Source: Lentisphaeria bacterium (lineage in GTDB: Bacteria > Verrucomicrobiota > Lentisphaeria > Victivallales > UBA1829). Taken from it: a stretch of DNA of 64,000 nt. Below are positions 1-8,608 of the stretch, one piece after another. Numbering within the stretch: position 1 is the first letter of the stretch; every line of letters starts with the position of its first letter. Both the position numbers and the translations under genes were made by a program. The notes under the pieces are model-generated. The model saw nothing but the letters and a program-made list of their open reading frames with translations. It was not told the DNA's origin and did no database searches. The stretch covers positions 52,521 to 116,520 of the forward strand of contig JAFTIQ010000030.1 of the NCBI GenBank assembly GCA_017456805.1. Reading direction: 5' to 3'.

Positions 1-357
1 ACAGCAACGATCCGATTCTACGTTGACAGTGAAAATTCCCGTCTTGCATTCGGTAAGAAAGCTCAGAATGTGCGTCTTGCCCAGAAATTGATCGGCGGTG
101 ACTGGAAGATCGATCTGAAACTTGTGGAAGAAACGCCTGCGGAAGAAGATTTTGCGGAAGAAAAACAGCGCAGAACCGAAGAGCTTTCCAATATCCTGGG
201 AGTTTCTGTTGCAACCGCTCAGATCCTTGTTGCCAACGGATTCCTTTCTCTGGAAGGATTGAGCGAACTTTCTGAAGAAGATCTCAGAGCAATTCAGGGA
301 CTTTCCGGCAAAGATGCTGATGCAATCCTTGAAAAAATCGCACAGGCAAAATCCTGA
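1..357 (+). CDS. nusA: Transcription termination/antitermination factor NusA, C-terminal part (5' end outside window)
   Basis: The open frame runs from base 1 without a start, so the gene is cut by the window edge. The first residues (around FGKKAQNVRLAQKL) are the end of a KH RNA-binding domain of NusA. An acidic linker follows, and then a helix-hairpin-helix repeat of the NusA C-terminal type (ILGVS...ANGFLSLEGL...LSEEDL). NusA binds RNA polymerase and nascent RNA and controls pausing and termination. It sits 24 bases upstream of infB, the classical nusA-infB-rbfA order, which supports the call. Only the last 118 or so residues are visible. Confidence 0.93.
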   Translation, partial: TATIRFYVDSENSRLAFGKKAQNVRLAQKLIGGDWKIDLKLVEETPAEEDFAEEKQRRTEELSNILGVSVATAQILVANGFLSLEGLSELSEEDLRAIQGLSGKDADAILEKIAQAKS

Positions 358-381
358 AGCAGGAAGATTGGAGTATGAAAC

Positions 382-2406
382 ATGGCAGCAAAAACTTTGA
401 AAGTCAAGGATCTTGCCGGTAAATACGGTTTGTCCCCGAAGGATATCGTAAAAGAACTCCAGGAACAAGGGTATGAAAATATTACCGGTGCCTCTTCCGT
501 CATTCCTCAGGATGAAGTGGAACTCGTGGAAGTCATCATTTCTGAATTTCAGGAAAAGGTGAAGGGCGGAAAAAAGGAAAAATCCGGAAAAAATCAGAAT
601 TCTTCCAAAGGAACCGCCTCCGGAGAAGTCACCATAACTCCCCCGATCGTGGTAAAAGCTTTGGCTGAAGCTCTCGGAAAACGCCCCAATGAAGTGGTTT
701 CCGGGTTGATGATGATGAATGTGCTTGCCTCTATCAACCAGACGGTTGAGCCGGAGGTGGCAGTGGAATTTGCAAAGAAATGCGGAGTCACGCTCCGGAT
801 CGGTTCCAAAGCAGAAACCGTTTCCGCTAAGGAAGAAGCAAGCTTTGATCCCGAAGATGCCGCAATGGCTCCCGGCAATCCGGCTGATCTGAAACCCAGA
901 TCTCCTATCGTTACCTTTATGGGACACGTTGACCACGGAAAGACCTCTTTGCAGGACCGTATCCGTCAGACAAATGTCGCCGGCGGCGAAGCAGGCGGAA
1001 TCACCCAGAACATCGGGGCATCTGTCGCTCAGCTCAAAGGTAAGACCATTACTTTTGTTGATACTCCCGGACACGAAGCGTTTACTCAGATGCGTGCCCG
1101 CGGTGCCAACGTGACAGATATCGTTGTGCTTGTTGTGGCTGCGGATGACGGATTCATGCCTCAGACGGTGGAAGCTCTGAACCATGCTCTTGCGGCAAAG
1201 GTTCCCATCATTGTGGCAATCAATAAATGTGATATCCCCGATGCAGATCCGGACAGAGTTCTCCTGCACATGCAGCAGAACGGTTTGACCTGTGAAGACT
1301 GGGGCGGTGAAACGGCGGCGATCAAAGTTTCCGCCAAAACCGGGGAAGGAATCGAAGATCTTCTGGAACGGATCCTTCTGGAAGCAGAAATGCTGGAACT
1401 GAAGGCTGATCCGAAACGGGCAGGCTTTGCTTACGTTCTGGAATCCCAGCTGGAACAGGGATTCGGGCCCACCGCTCATATCATCGTCAAAAGCGGATGC
1501 ATCAAGCTCGGAGATCCCATCCTTTGCGGCGAATACTATGGAAAGGTCAAAAACCTGATCGACGTTCACGGACAGCGGATCAAATCTGCCGGTCCTGCAA
1601 CACCGGTCAAGATTGCCGGACTCTCCGGAGTTCCCGAAGCCGGTTCCCGGATGGTTGTCTGTGAAAGCGAAGCCATTGCAAAAGAGTTGGCTTCCGCCCG
1701 TGCTGATGCGAAACGTCAGGAAGAACTTTCTGCGAAAGCGACCAGCGGAACAACCCTGGAAGAGCTTTTCTCCAGAATGGATGCAGATTCCAGGAAACAG
1801 CTTTGTGTCGTGCTGAAGGGGGATGTCCGCGGATCTGTGGAAGCGATCAGCGAATCCTTCACCAAACTGCCCAACGACAAGATCTCCGTGAATGTGGTCC
1901 ACTCCGGTGTCGGAGCGATCACGGAAAACGATGTGCTGCTGGCAAAATCCTCCGGCGGGATCGTTGTCGGATTCCACGTCAGAGTCAATCCCGGGGTCAA
2001 CGCCCTCGCAAAGAAAGAAAATGTGGAGATCCGTCTTTACTCTATTATCTACGAATTGCTGGAAGATATTCAGGATGCACTTGCGGGACGTCTGGAACCT
2101 GAAAAACGGGAAAAGATTCTTGGAGATGCCAGAATTCTTCAGATTTTCGAACTTTCCAAGGGACCGAAGATCTGCGGCTGTGTTGTGGATAAAGGATCTG
2201 TCAAAGTGGGAGCGAAAGCCCGTGTGTTCCGTAACAACGAACTGATCTTTAACGGAGAAGTCCGTTCTCTGCGCCGGTTCCATGATGATGTCAAGGAAGT
2301 GAAGCAGGGATTGGAATGCGGGATCAAGCTGGACAACTTCCTTGATTTTGAAGTTGGCGACCACATTCAGATTTACGATGTGGAACTGAAGAAAGCCACC
2401 CTCTGA
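382..2406 (+). CDS. infB: Translation initiation factor IF-2
   Basis: 674 residues. The N-terminus (MAAKTLKVKDLAGKYG) is an IF2 N-terminal subdomain, followed by a short Lys/Gly/Ser linker. The G domain starts near residue 175 with G1 GHVDHGKT at 181-188, G3 DTPGH and G4 NKCD. Domains II to IV and the C-terminal fMet-tRNA-binding barrel follow. IF2 is the GTPase that places initiator tRNA on the 30S subunit. The protein is short for the family (about 890 residues in E. coli), mostly because the linker between the N-terminal subdomain and the G domain is short. It lies between nusA and rbfA in one operon. Confidence 0.97.
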   Translation: MAAKTLKVKDLAGKYGLSPKDIVKELQEQGYENITGASSVIPQDEVELVEVIISEFQEKVKGGKKEKSGKNQNSSKGTASGEVTITPPIVVKALAEALGKRPNEVVSGLMMMNVLASINQTVEPEVAVEFAKKCGVTLRIGSKAETVSAKEEASFDPEDAAMAPGNPADLKPRSPIVTFMGHVDHGKTSLQDRIRQTNVAGGEAGGITQNIGASVAQLKGKTITFVDTPGHEAFTQMRARGANVTDIVVLVVAADDGFMPQTVEALNHALAAKVPIIVAINKCDIPDADPDRVLLHMQQNGLTCEDWGGETAAIKVSAKTGEGIEDLLERILLEAEMLELKADPKRAGFAYVLESQLEQGFGPTAHIIVKSGCIKLGDPILCGEYYGKVKNLIDVHGQRIKSAGPATPVKIAGLSGVPEAGSRMVVCESEAIAKELASARADAKRQEELSAKATSGTTLEELFSRMDADSRKQLCVVLKGDVRGSVEAISESFTKLPNDKISVNVVHSGVGAITENDVLLAKSSGGIVVGFHVRVNPGVNALAKKENVEIRLYSIIYELLEDIQDALAGRLEPEKREKILGDARILQIFELSKGPKICGCVVDKGSVKVGAKARVFRNNELIFNGEVRSLRRFHDDVKEVKQGLECGIKLDNFLDFEVGDHIQIYDVELKKATL

Positions 2407-2430
2407 TTTTCGAGAGAAAGGTAGGGTAAA

Positions 2431-2805
2431 ATGCCTTTTACACCAGACCGTATCGCCAGAGTCAACGCGCTTCTCAAACGGGAAATCGCGGATTCTCTGG
2501 AAAAATTATGTATTTCACTGCCGGGAGTTCTGATCTCGGTGGTGAAAGTCAATACTTCATCCACCTTGCGGAACGCTACTGTCTATGTCAGCGTCTTCGG
2601 AGGCAAAAATGCGGGAGCAGATATCGAGGAGAAAGCTCTGGAACTGCTCGAAAGCCGCAGAGTCGATATCCAGAACTGCATCTCCAGAGATGTGGTTCTG
2701 AAATATACTCCGGTGCTGCGCTTCGTTGCGGATCATAATATCGCAGAAGGCGACCGCGTTCTTGCGATCCTCCGTGAACTGGAAGAAGGAGAACTCAACA
2801 AATGA
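2431..2805 (+). CDS. rbfA: 30S ribosome-binding factor A
   Basis: 124 residues, the usual length. The sequence begins with the typical RbfA pattern (TPDRIARVNALLKREIADSL) and continues as a single KH-type alpha/beta domain ending in LRFVADHNIAEGDRV. RbfA binds 16S rRNA late in 30S maturation and is needed at low temperature. It has a purine-rich ribosome-binding site (GAGAAAGGTAGGG) and lies 24 bases after infB. Its stop overlaps the nrnA start by four bases, so coupled translation is likely. Confidence 0.95.
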   Translation: MPFTPDRIARVNALLKREIADSLEKLCISLPGVLISVVKVNTSSTLRNATVYVSVFGGKNAGADIEEKALELLESRRVDIQNCISRDVVLKYTPVLRFVADHNIAEGDRVLAILRELEEGELNK

Positions 2806-3779
2806 CATCCCATGCGTTTCTGGAAGCTTTGGAGAATGTAAAGAAACGCGGAAACGGATTGATCCTGATTGCGGCACATTGCCGTCCGGACGGAGATTCC
2901 GTTTCCTCCGTTACTGCAACCGCTGCTGTTTTACGGGATGCAGGATACAACGCCCTCGGAATCCTTCCGGAACCTGTACCGGACAGCTGTCTTTCTTTCA
3001 TTCCGGAAGATTTCATTGTCCGCAGCGCAGAAGGGCTGAACCCGGAATTGTTTATTATCGTTGACTGTTCCAATCCGGAACGGATCGCTGCCGGCGGATT
3101 CCAGCCTGAATGCCCGGTTATCAATATTGACCATCATCCGGATAACTCCCAGAAAGCAGATCTTTCACTGGTACGCCCCGAATGTTGTGCTGCGGCAGAA
3201 GTGTTGTACCGCCTGTTTACCGATTGCGGTTTTGCGATCTCCAAAGAAAATGCAACGCTGCTTTTGCTGGGAATTCTGACAGATTCCGGGTGTTTCCGGT
3301 TTGACAACACCACGCCGGAGACATTGGAAGCCGCTGCTGCATTGATCCGCCTGGGAGCAGACAGATACCGCATTGTGGTGGAAGCATTTCTGAACCGTGA
3401 TGCAGGACTGGTCAGACTGGAAGCAGATTTGCTGAACAATTCGCTTTATACCGCGTTTGACGGCAAAGCCGCCTGGTTTGTCTTAACCCCGGAACTGATG
3501 CAGAAATACGGAGTGGAACTCCGGAACACGGAAACCCTGATCGATGCAGTCCGGAACATCCGCGGAGTGGAATTTGCCGCATTGCTCCGGGAAGAACCGG
3601 GCGGATACAAGCTCTCCCTCCGGACAAAACATAAACCCTATTCTGCCGGAAGAGTCGCCCGCCGTTTGAATGGCGGCGGACACGAAATGGCTGCCGGCGG
3701 GTTCATTTATGCCGAAACAGCTGAAGAAGCCGGCAAAATCCTTGCCGAACAGATACGAACGGAATTGGAAGCTATATGA
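2802..3779 (+). CDS. nrnA: DHH/DHHA1 phosphoesterase, NrnA-type oligoribonuclease/pAp phosphatase
   Basis: 325 residues, normal for NrnA. The DHH domain shows motif I HCRPDGD (H26, D30, D32), VDCSNPE, the diagnostic DHH in NIDHHPDN, and GILTDSGCF. The DHHA1 domain ends with GGGHEMAAGG, the substrate-binding glycine motif. The family degrades nanoRNAs and dephosphorylates pAp, using two metal ions. It overlaps rbfA and truB by four bases at each end (ATGA), the usual rbfA-nrnA-truB arrangement. Whether both activities are present cannot be told from sequence. Confidence 0.92.
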   Translation: MTSHAFLEALENVKKRGNGLILIAAHCRPDGDSVSSVTATAAVLRDAGYNALGILPEPVPDSCLSFIPEDFIVRSAEGLNPELFIIVDCSNPERIAAGGFQPECPVINIDHHPDNSQKADLSLVRPECCAAAEVLYRLFTDCGFAISKENATLLLLGILTDSGCFRFDNTTPETLEAAAALIRLGADRYRIVVEAFLNRDAGLVRLEADLLNNSLYTAFDGKAAWFVLTPELMQKYGVELRNTETLIDAVRNIRGVEFAALLREEPGGYKLSLRTKHKPYSAGRVARRLNGGGHEMAAGGFIYAETAEEAGKILAEQIRTELEAI

Positions 3780-4537
3780 GAAACAATCCAAGAAAACACA
3801 GATTGCCCCCCTTTGAAAAAAGCGGGATCATTTTGGTCAATAAACCCGCCGACTGGACAAGTCACGATGTAGTATCGTTTATCCGCGCACGTTTTAACGT
3901 TCCGAAGGCCGGACACTGCGGAACCCTTGACCCCGCAGCAACAGGACTCCTGGTCGTCGTGATCGGAAAGTTCACCAAACTGAGCCAGAAATTCAGCGGG
4001 GAAGACAAAACCTACGAAGGAACCATTCTTCTGGGAACCGTCACCGATTCTCAGGATCTGGATGGAGAGATCCTTCAGCAGAATGACTGGTCCGCGATCA
4101 CTCCGGAACGGTTGGAAGAAGGATTCATGAACTTCCTCGGCGATATTGAACAGGTCCCTCCCATGGTCTCTGCTGTGAAGAAGGATGGAAAACGCCTTTA
4201 TGCTCTTGCCCGGGAAGGGATCGAAGTGGAACGGGAAGCAAAGCCGGTGACCATTGAATCCATCAAACTGACCCGCGTGGAGCTCCCTTATGCGGATTTC
4301 GTCGTAAAATGTTCCAAGGGAACCTATATCAGAACCCTCTGTTCCGATGTGGGCGAACTGCTCGGCTGCGGAGCTTGTCTCAGCCGTCTGAACAGAATTC
4401 AGAGCGGAGAATTTGAACTCACAGAAGCCGTCACCATTGATGAAATGAAAACCTGGGATCAGGCACAGCTTGCGGAATATGTGGATCATTACCTCCATTC
4501 CAGAATTCAGAAAATGCAGAAATTCTCAGATTTTTAA
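3776..4537 (+). CDS. truB: tRNA pseudouridine(55) synthase TruB
   Basis: 253 residues. Motifs in order: GIILVNKPADWTSHD, then CGTLDPAATG with the catalytic aspartate D52, then KTYEG, and the late motif KGTYIRTLCSDVGE. TruB makes pseudouridine 55 in the T-loop of tRNA and also acts as a tRNA folding chaperone. The C-terminal PUA-like extension is short. The start overlaps nrnA by four bases and it is the last gene of the nusA-infB operon visible here. Confidence 0.96.
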   Translation: MRNNPRKHRLPPFEKSGIILVNKPADWTSHDVVSFIRARFNVPKAGHCGTLDPAATGLLVVVIGKFTKLSQKFSGEDKTYEGTILLGTVTDSQDLDGEILQQNDWSAITPERLEEGFMNFLGDIEQVPPMVSAVKKDGKRLYALAREGIEVEREAKPVTIESIKLTRVELPYADFVVKCSKGTYIRTLCSDVGELLGCGACLSRLNRIQSGEFELTEAVTIDEMKTWDQAQLAEYVDHYLHSRIQKMQKFSDF

Positions 4538-4561
4538 CACAATTTTTCAACCGGAGAAAAT

Positions 4562-6202
4562 ATGTTATCCTTTCAGCAGATTGAACAGACAGCCAATGAA
4601 TTCCTGAAAAATTTCATCGGAGAACGTTTCGATTTTTCCGAAGCCGCTGAGTTCCTTTTTGAGAAATTTCCCGCCAAAGACGGCGAAGAAAAAGATATGA
4701 CAGAAAAGAAACTCCGGAACGTGCTTGACTGCGCAGATGATGGTCTCGCCAGAGCATTTTACGGCGATACGTTCTATGTTCTCGACCGGTATTTGAAAGG
4801 GCTGGTCTTCCGCTGCAAACCACGTCCGTTCGAAATCGAAGAAGGAATCCTCGTGCCCGGTGCAAGATTTGAACCGTTCCATTCTCCGGAACTTTTCGTG
4901 GACGATCTGGAAATCGCTTCCTCCTGCGGAAAAATCACAACAAAGGAATATGTGGCTTCCTATGAAAAAGTGGAAGATCTTTATTATCTTCTGGGACCCG
5001 GCGGAACCATTGACATGTTCTATGCGGAAAAACAGGATAACACCGATGCAATCATGGCGGCAGGCGGGCTGAGAGGTTCTCTGCGGCTCAGTCAGACCGT
5101 TTTCGATTTCTCCCAATTCTACAAGGAACACAACGTCCGCAACGGTGACGTCCTCAAGTTCACCCTGGATTCCTATATGAACGGAACTCTTCGTGTGGAA
5201 TATGAGCCCCGTCCCGATGCTCCCACCGCTAAGGAAACTCAGGAATGGATCCGGAAATTTGAAAAATTCCTGGGAAAAGTCTGCAAGGATTATAAAGATT
5301 CTTTCGATATCCCTGTCCAGATCCTTTATGCTTACATTTACGCAGAAGAGGAAGGCGCGGATCTGCGGAAAATGCGCGGTCCCGCAATCGATGCCTATCA
5401 CACCCTGATGCAGAATGTGGAATTCCGCCGGGAAGGGGTCGATTGGGTCCTTACCTCCTCCGATAATGATGACGACAGCGATATCTTTACCATGCCGGAT
5501 CAGCAGGAAAAAGAAGAACCCTGCAAGTGCGGACATGATCACGGAGAACATGAATGTAAATGCGGACATGATCACGGAGAACATGAATGTACGTGCGGGC
5601 ATGATCACGGAGAACATGAATGTAAGTGCGGGCATGATCACGGAGAACATGAATGTAAGTGCGGGCATGATCACGGTGAAGAAGTTCCCGGAGATATCAC
5701 ACCGGATCAGTTTACCATTTCCGCCGGTTCTCTGGAATCCATGGATGCGATCTGCAAGGAATTGAATGCAGATTTCCGGGAAGCGGAGTATCGTGCTTCT
5801 GTATTTGATGCGATTGCTTCCGGGATGGAGAGTTTTGAAGAATTCCAGCGTGTCTGGGAAGGTTATTTTGATCTGAAATTCCAGGATGAAGCTCAGAAGG
5901 TCGTTTATCTGAACTTTGCAGAAGATATCTGGGAGTATGTGACAGAGATCTATGCTCACAATGTTGATGCGATGAAAGCACCTTTGCGGCAGCGGCTTCT
6001 GGAAATCAACGCCCGTTGTGCGGAAGCACAGAAGGATCATTCTTCCGACAAGAAATCTGCCCGGAAACTGGCGGAACTGCGTCAGGATATCCGCACCACG
6101 CTTGCGCTTCTTTCTTCCGATGCGGAACTGGAAGAAACAGCCATTGAGGATCTTGATCTCCGGATCGGGGATATTGAAGATTCTCTGGATGATTATCTGT
6201 AA
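4562..6202 (+). CDS. Unknown protein with five His/Cys metal-binding-type repeats
   Basis: 546 residues with no recognised domain at either end and no signal peptide. At residues 321-374 there are five tandem copies of an 11-residue unit, CxCGHDHGEHE, each with two Cys and three His. The last copy is slightly degraded. The flanking parts are acidic, probably mixed alpha/beta before the repeat and helical after it. The repeats suggest zinc, nickel or copper binding or storage, but this is inferred from composition only. It starts 24 bases after truB behind GGAGAA and is followed 17 bases later by an FmdB zinc-ribbon gene, so the two may be co-expressed. Confidence 0.85.
   Translation: MLSFQQIEQTANEFLKNFIGERFDFSEAAEFLFEKFPAKDGEEKDMTEKKLRNVLDCADDGLARAFYGDTFYVLDRYLKGLVFRCKPRPFEIEEGILVPGARFEPFHSPELFVDDLEIASSCGKITTKEYVASYEKVEDLYYLLGPGGTIDMFYAEKQDNTDAIMAAGGLRGSLRLSQTVFDFSQFYKEHNVRNGDVLKFTLDSYMNGTLRVEYEPRPDAPTAKETQEWIRKFEKFLGKVCKDYKDSFDIPVQILYAYIYAEEEGADLRKMRGPAIDAYHTLMQNVEFRREGVDWVLTSSDNDDDSDIFTMPDQQEKEEPCKCGHDHGEHECKCGHDHGEHECTCGHDHGEHECKCGHDHGEHECKCGHDHGEEVPGDITPDQFTISAGSLESMDAICKELNADFREAEYRASVFDAIASGMESFEEFQRVWEGYFDLKFQDEAQKVVYLNFAEDIWEYVTEIYAHNVDAMKAPLRQRLLEINARCAEAQKDHSSDKKSARKLAELRQDIRTTLALLSSDAELEETAIEDLDLRIGDIEDSLDDYL
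5522..5686 (+). repeat. Five tandem 33-bp coding repeats (His/Cys unit)
   Basis: Five head-to-tail copies of a 33-base unit, almost identical at the DNA level, encode the CxCGHDHGEHE repeat. The identity between copies, including silent positions, points to recent slippage or unequal recombination, so copy number may differ between strains. Confidence 0.9.
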
Positions 6203-6219
6203 GAAAAGGAGAAAAATTC

Positions 6220-6453
6220 ATGCCTATTTTTGAATATCGCTGTGAAAAGTGCGGGGAGGAGTTTGAACGGCTCGTCCCCAGATCGGATACTGAAGTTCAT
6301 TGCGAAAAATGCGGAAGCGGGGAAGTGAAAAAGAAACTTTCCGCCTTTTCCGCTTCGGTTCGCAGTTCAGAAAGCTGTCCGGCTATGGGAAAATGTCCTT
6401 CCGCTTCCGGAGGATGCGCCCACGGCGGGGGATGCTGTTGCGGTGGTCACTGA
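6220..6453 (+). CDS. FmdB-family zinc-ribbon protein
   Basis: 77 residues. The first 40 form the FmdB/CxxC_CxxC_SSSS zinc ribbon: MPIFEYRCEKCGEEFE with CEKC, then a second CEKCGSG. The C-terminal tail is rich in Cys, Gly and His (GGCAHGGGCCCGGH), which is common in this family and may bind metal. Function is unproven for the family; a regulatory role is only suggested by its name. It follows the His/Cys-repeat gene by 17 bases, has a good AAGGAG site, and its stop overlaps the rsmA start by one base. Confidence 0.88.
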   Translation: MPIFEYRCEKCGEEFERLVPRSDTEVHCEKCGSGEVKKKLSAFSASVRSSESCPAMGKCPSASGGCAHGGGCCCGGH

Positions 6454-7277
6454 TGAAAAACGCTGAAATGAATCAAATTCTGACGGCTGCCGGAGTTCGT
6501 CCAAACCGGAAACTCGGGCAGAACTTTCTCATCGATGCAAACTTTCTGGATTGGATCGTCCGGGAATCCGGTGCGGTCCCCGGTGCCAATATCCTGGAAG
6601 TCGGGCCCGGTTTCGGCGCATTGACCGAACGGATGCTCGCAGAAGGTGCAACCGTAACAGCGGTGGAATTCGATCACCGGATCGCTGAATGGCTCCGACA
6701 GAATCTCTGTCCCAAAGGTTTGACCCTCATCGAAGGGGATGCCTGCAAGGTGAAACTGGATGAAATCTACTCCGGAACCGACTATAAAATGGTTTCCAAT
6801 CTGCCCTATTCTGCCGGAACGGTTGTGGTGGCAAATCTGCTGGACAGCCCGAATCCCCCGGAAGAAATGGTGATCATGCTTCAGAAAGAGGTGGCTCTGC
6901 GTTTGGCGGCAGAACCGGGAACCCATGATTACGGAGCATTATCTGTGCGGGTGCAGGTGCTCTATGAAGCCACTCCCTTGCGGATCGCTCCGCCGGAAAT
7001 GTTCCATCCGCGCCCGGAAGTGGATTCCTGCGTCATCCGGCTGAAACGGCTGCCGGATGCGCCTTCCGCAGCATACCGGAAAAAACTTTCTCAAGTGGTC
7101 CGTCTCGCCTTCGGACAGCGCCGGAAAAAGATGATCAAGCAGTTGACCGGACTGTTCGGAAAAGAGAAGATCGCTGAGATTTATGAAACCGTTGGCTTGA
7201 AGGAAGATATCCGCGCAGAACGGGTGACAGTCGCTCAGTTCCGTCATCTGACAGATCTCCTGATGGCAGAACATTAA
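6453..7277 (+). CDS. rsmA: 16S rRNA (adenine1518-N6/adenine1519-N6)-dimethyltransferase
   Basis: 274 residues. Motifs: KLGQNFLID at the N-terminus, SAM-binding EVGPGFG at 49-55, and the adenine-binding NLPY at 116-119, followed by the FHPRPEVDS element of KsgA/Dim1 enzymes. It dimethylates the two adjacent adenines in the 3' hairpin of 16S rRNA. The start chosen is the ATG inside TGATG at the fmdB stop. The open frame extends further upstream inside fmdB, but that part has no family similarity. Confidence 0.95.
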   Translation: MKNAEMNQILTAAGVRPNRKLGQNFLIDANFLDWIVRESGAVPGANILEVGPGFGALTERMLAEGATVTAVEFDHRIAEWLRQNLCPKGLTLIEGDACKVKLDEIYSGTDYKMVSNLPYSAGTVVVANLLDSPNPPEEMVIMLQKEVALRLAAEPGTHDYGALSVRVQVLYEATPLRIAPPEMFHPRPEVDSCVIRLKRLPDAPSAAYRKKLSQVVRLAFGQRRKKMIKQLTGLFGKEKIAEIYETVGLKEDIRAERVTVAQFRHLTDLLMAEH

Positions 7278-7372
7278 GCCTTTTCTTTTTCCTCCGGGGA
7301 AAACAGCACTTGTATTTTCCGGGAGCTATGATATCTTAACCGAAAACAATAAAAAATAAGGTTTTGGGTATC

Positions 7373-8389
7373 ATGATGAAAAAATGTTTGGTTCTGGCTG
7401 GACTGCTCTGTGTCATTTATGCGTTTATCGGATGCAACTCTGTGAAAACACCGACGGAAGTCATATTTATCCCCGGCTGGTTCACTGAGATGGAAGATCC
7501 TGTTTATGAAACAAAATTGAGAGCGATCTATCCGAACAGCAAAATCACGATTCTGAAATGGAAATCCGATGAATTCAATTGGGGGAAAGCAGTTTCCAAT
7601 GCGGATGAATTTTCCCCGGAAGTTGTAAAATATATCTCCGGCAAACCTGCCCGGGAAAGAAAAAGTATCGTCCTTGCCGGACACTCTCTCGGTGCGCGGA
7701 TCGTGATCAATACTGCCAAGGAGCTTGCAAAAAATAAATTGAAGATCCAACAATTTATTCTGCTGGGAGCTGCGGTGGATTACAATGTTGATCTCTCAGC
7801 CCTCGATGCGGCAGCCTCTGAAAAAAATATCAGTATTTTCTCCCGGAACGACAGCATTTTGAAGTATCTGTATGGCTATTACCATCGGACTCCGGCTCTC
7901 GGTTTTTGCGGATTGGAAGAATCGCCGGAATATCTTCTGCAATACCGGTTCACCACCAGTGAACCGGTCATCTCCAATACGGATTGGAAAACCGCCCTGC
8001 TGGAAACCATCAATCACATGTGCGAAATTTATCTTGATGAACTCAACCAGGCCGTGCATGGAAAGCAAAAACCGTTTCAATCCGAATATGATTATTCTCA
8101 GGTGGTGATTGAAGAATCAAAGATCCCCTTACCGGAAAATTTTGTATTCACTCCGCTTCTGAAGGTGGATATTCTTGAATCTTACGGAGATTGGGCGCTG
8201 TGCAAGATAACATTATCCTATACTCATACCAACAAAGAAGGGGAGAAAAAGGAATACAAAAAAAGCATATATTTCATTCTTGACCACTTGGGACGGATCC
8301 GGAAATGGAATCTGCTCCGGTTCATGCTTGAATCTGAGTGGAGCAGGATCAAATCTCAAATCAGAAGAAAAAATGTTTCTGATGATTGA
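7373..8389 (+). CDS. Predicted lipoprotein with alpha/beta-hydrolase fold
   Basis: About 338 residues. Two adjacent ATG codons (7373 and 7376) are possible starts. The N-terminus MMKKCLVLAGLLCVIYAFIGC is a lipoprotein signal with a cysteine after FIG. An esterase/lipase-like core follows: FIPGWF early, then a nucleophile elbow AGHSLGAR, suggesting a catalytic serine. The later half (after about residue 220) matches nothing I know. Family and substrate are unknown. It stands alone between rsmA and the Sel1 region. Codon use is ordinary, but the downstream genes become A+T-richer. Confidence 0.75.
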   Translation: MMKKCLVLAGLLCVIYAFIGCNSVKTPTEVIFIPGWFTEMEDPVYETKLRAIYPNSKITILKWKSDEFNWGKAVSNADEFSPEVVKYISGKPARERKSIVLAGHSLGARIVINTAKELAKNKLKIQQFILLGAAVDYNVDLSALDAAASEKNISIFSRNDSILKYLYGYYHRTPALGFCGLEESPEYLLQYRFTTSEPVISNTDWKTALLETINHMCEIYLDELNQAVHGKQKPFQSEYDYSQVVIEESKIPLPENFVFTPLLKVDILESYGDWALCKITLSYTHTNKEGEKKEYKKSIYFILDHLGRIRKWNLLRFMLESEWSRIKSQIRRKNVSDD

Positions 8390-8422
8390 GTCGGTTCCCA
8401 AAATAAATTTTCAACATTCCGC

Positions 8423-8452
8423 TTGAAAAATCTGAAAACCGTGTTCTATTAT
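8423..8452 (+). promoter_or_regulatory. Predicted sigma-70 promoter for the first Sel1 gene
   Basis: TTGAAA at 8423-8428 and TATTAT at 8447-8452, with an 18-base spacer. It would give a leader of about 150 bases before the start at 8609. Confidence 0.55.
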
Positions 8453-8464
8453 AACATCGACTGA

Positions 8465-8557
8465 CGGGAGGGCATCTCAAGCCGCTCCCGCCGTTCAAAA
8501 AACAGTTTATATTTCGCGTAAGGAGAAATCTGCAGGGATTTTTTGTCTCAAAAATCC
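8465..8557 (+). promoter_or_regulatory. Two hairpins in the leader of the Sel1 gene
   Basis: Hairpin 1: CGGGAGGGC (8465-8473) pairs with GCC-G-CTCCCG (8481-8490) around a 7-base loop. Hairpin 2: GGATTTTT (8536-8543) pairs perfectly with AAAAATCC (8550-8557). Neither is followed by a U-tract, so they are more likely leader structure than terminators. No ligand or protein can be named. Confidence 0.45.
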
Positions 8558-8608
8558 GGCAGACGATGGGAAAACCAACAAAAAACTCTTTACGGAAAGG
8601 ACTGTTTT

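Noticed and set aside
4565..6040. A 491-codon open frame antisense to the His/Cys-repeat gene
   Set aside because: No ribosome-binding site or domain; the plus-strand gene fits the spacing and ribosome-binding sites of the operon.
7292..7325. Imperfect hairpin after rsmA considered as a terminator
   Set aside because: The stem has bulges and no T-run follows on either strand.
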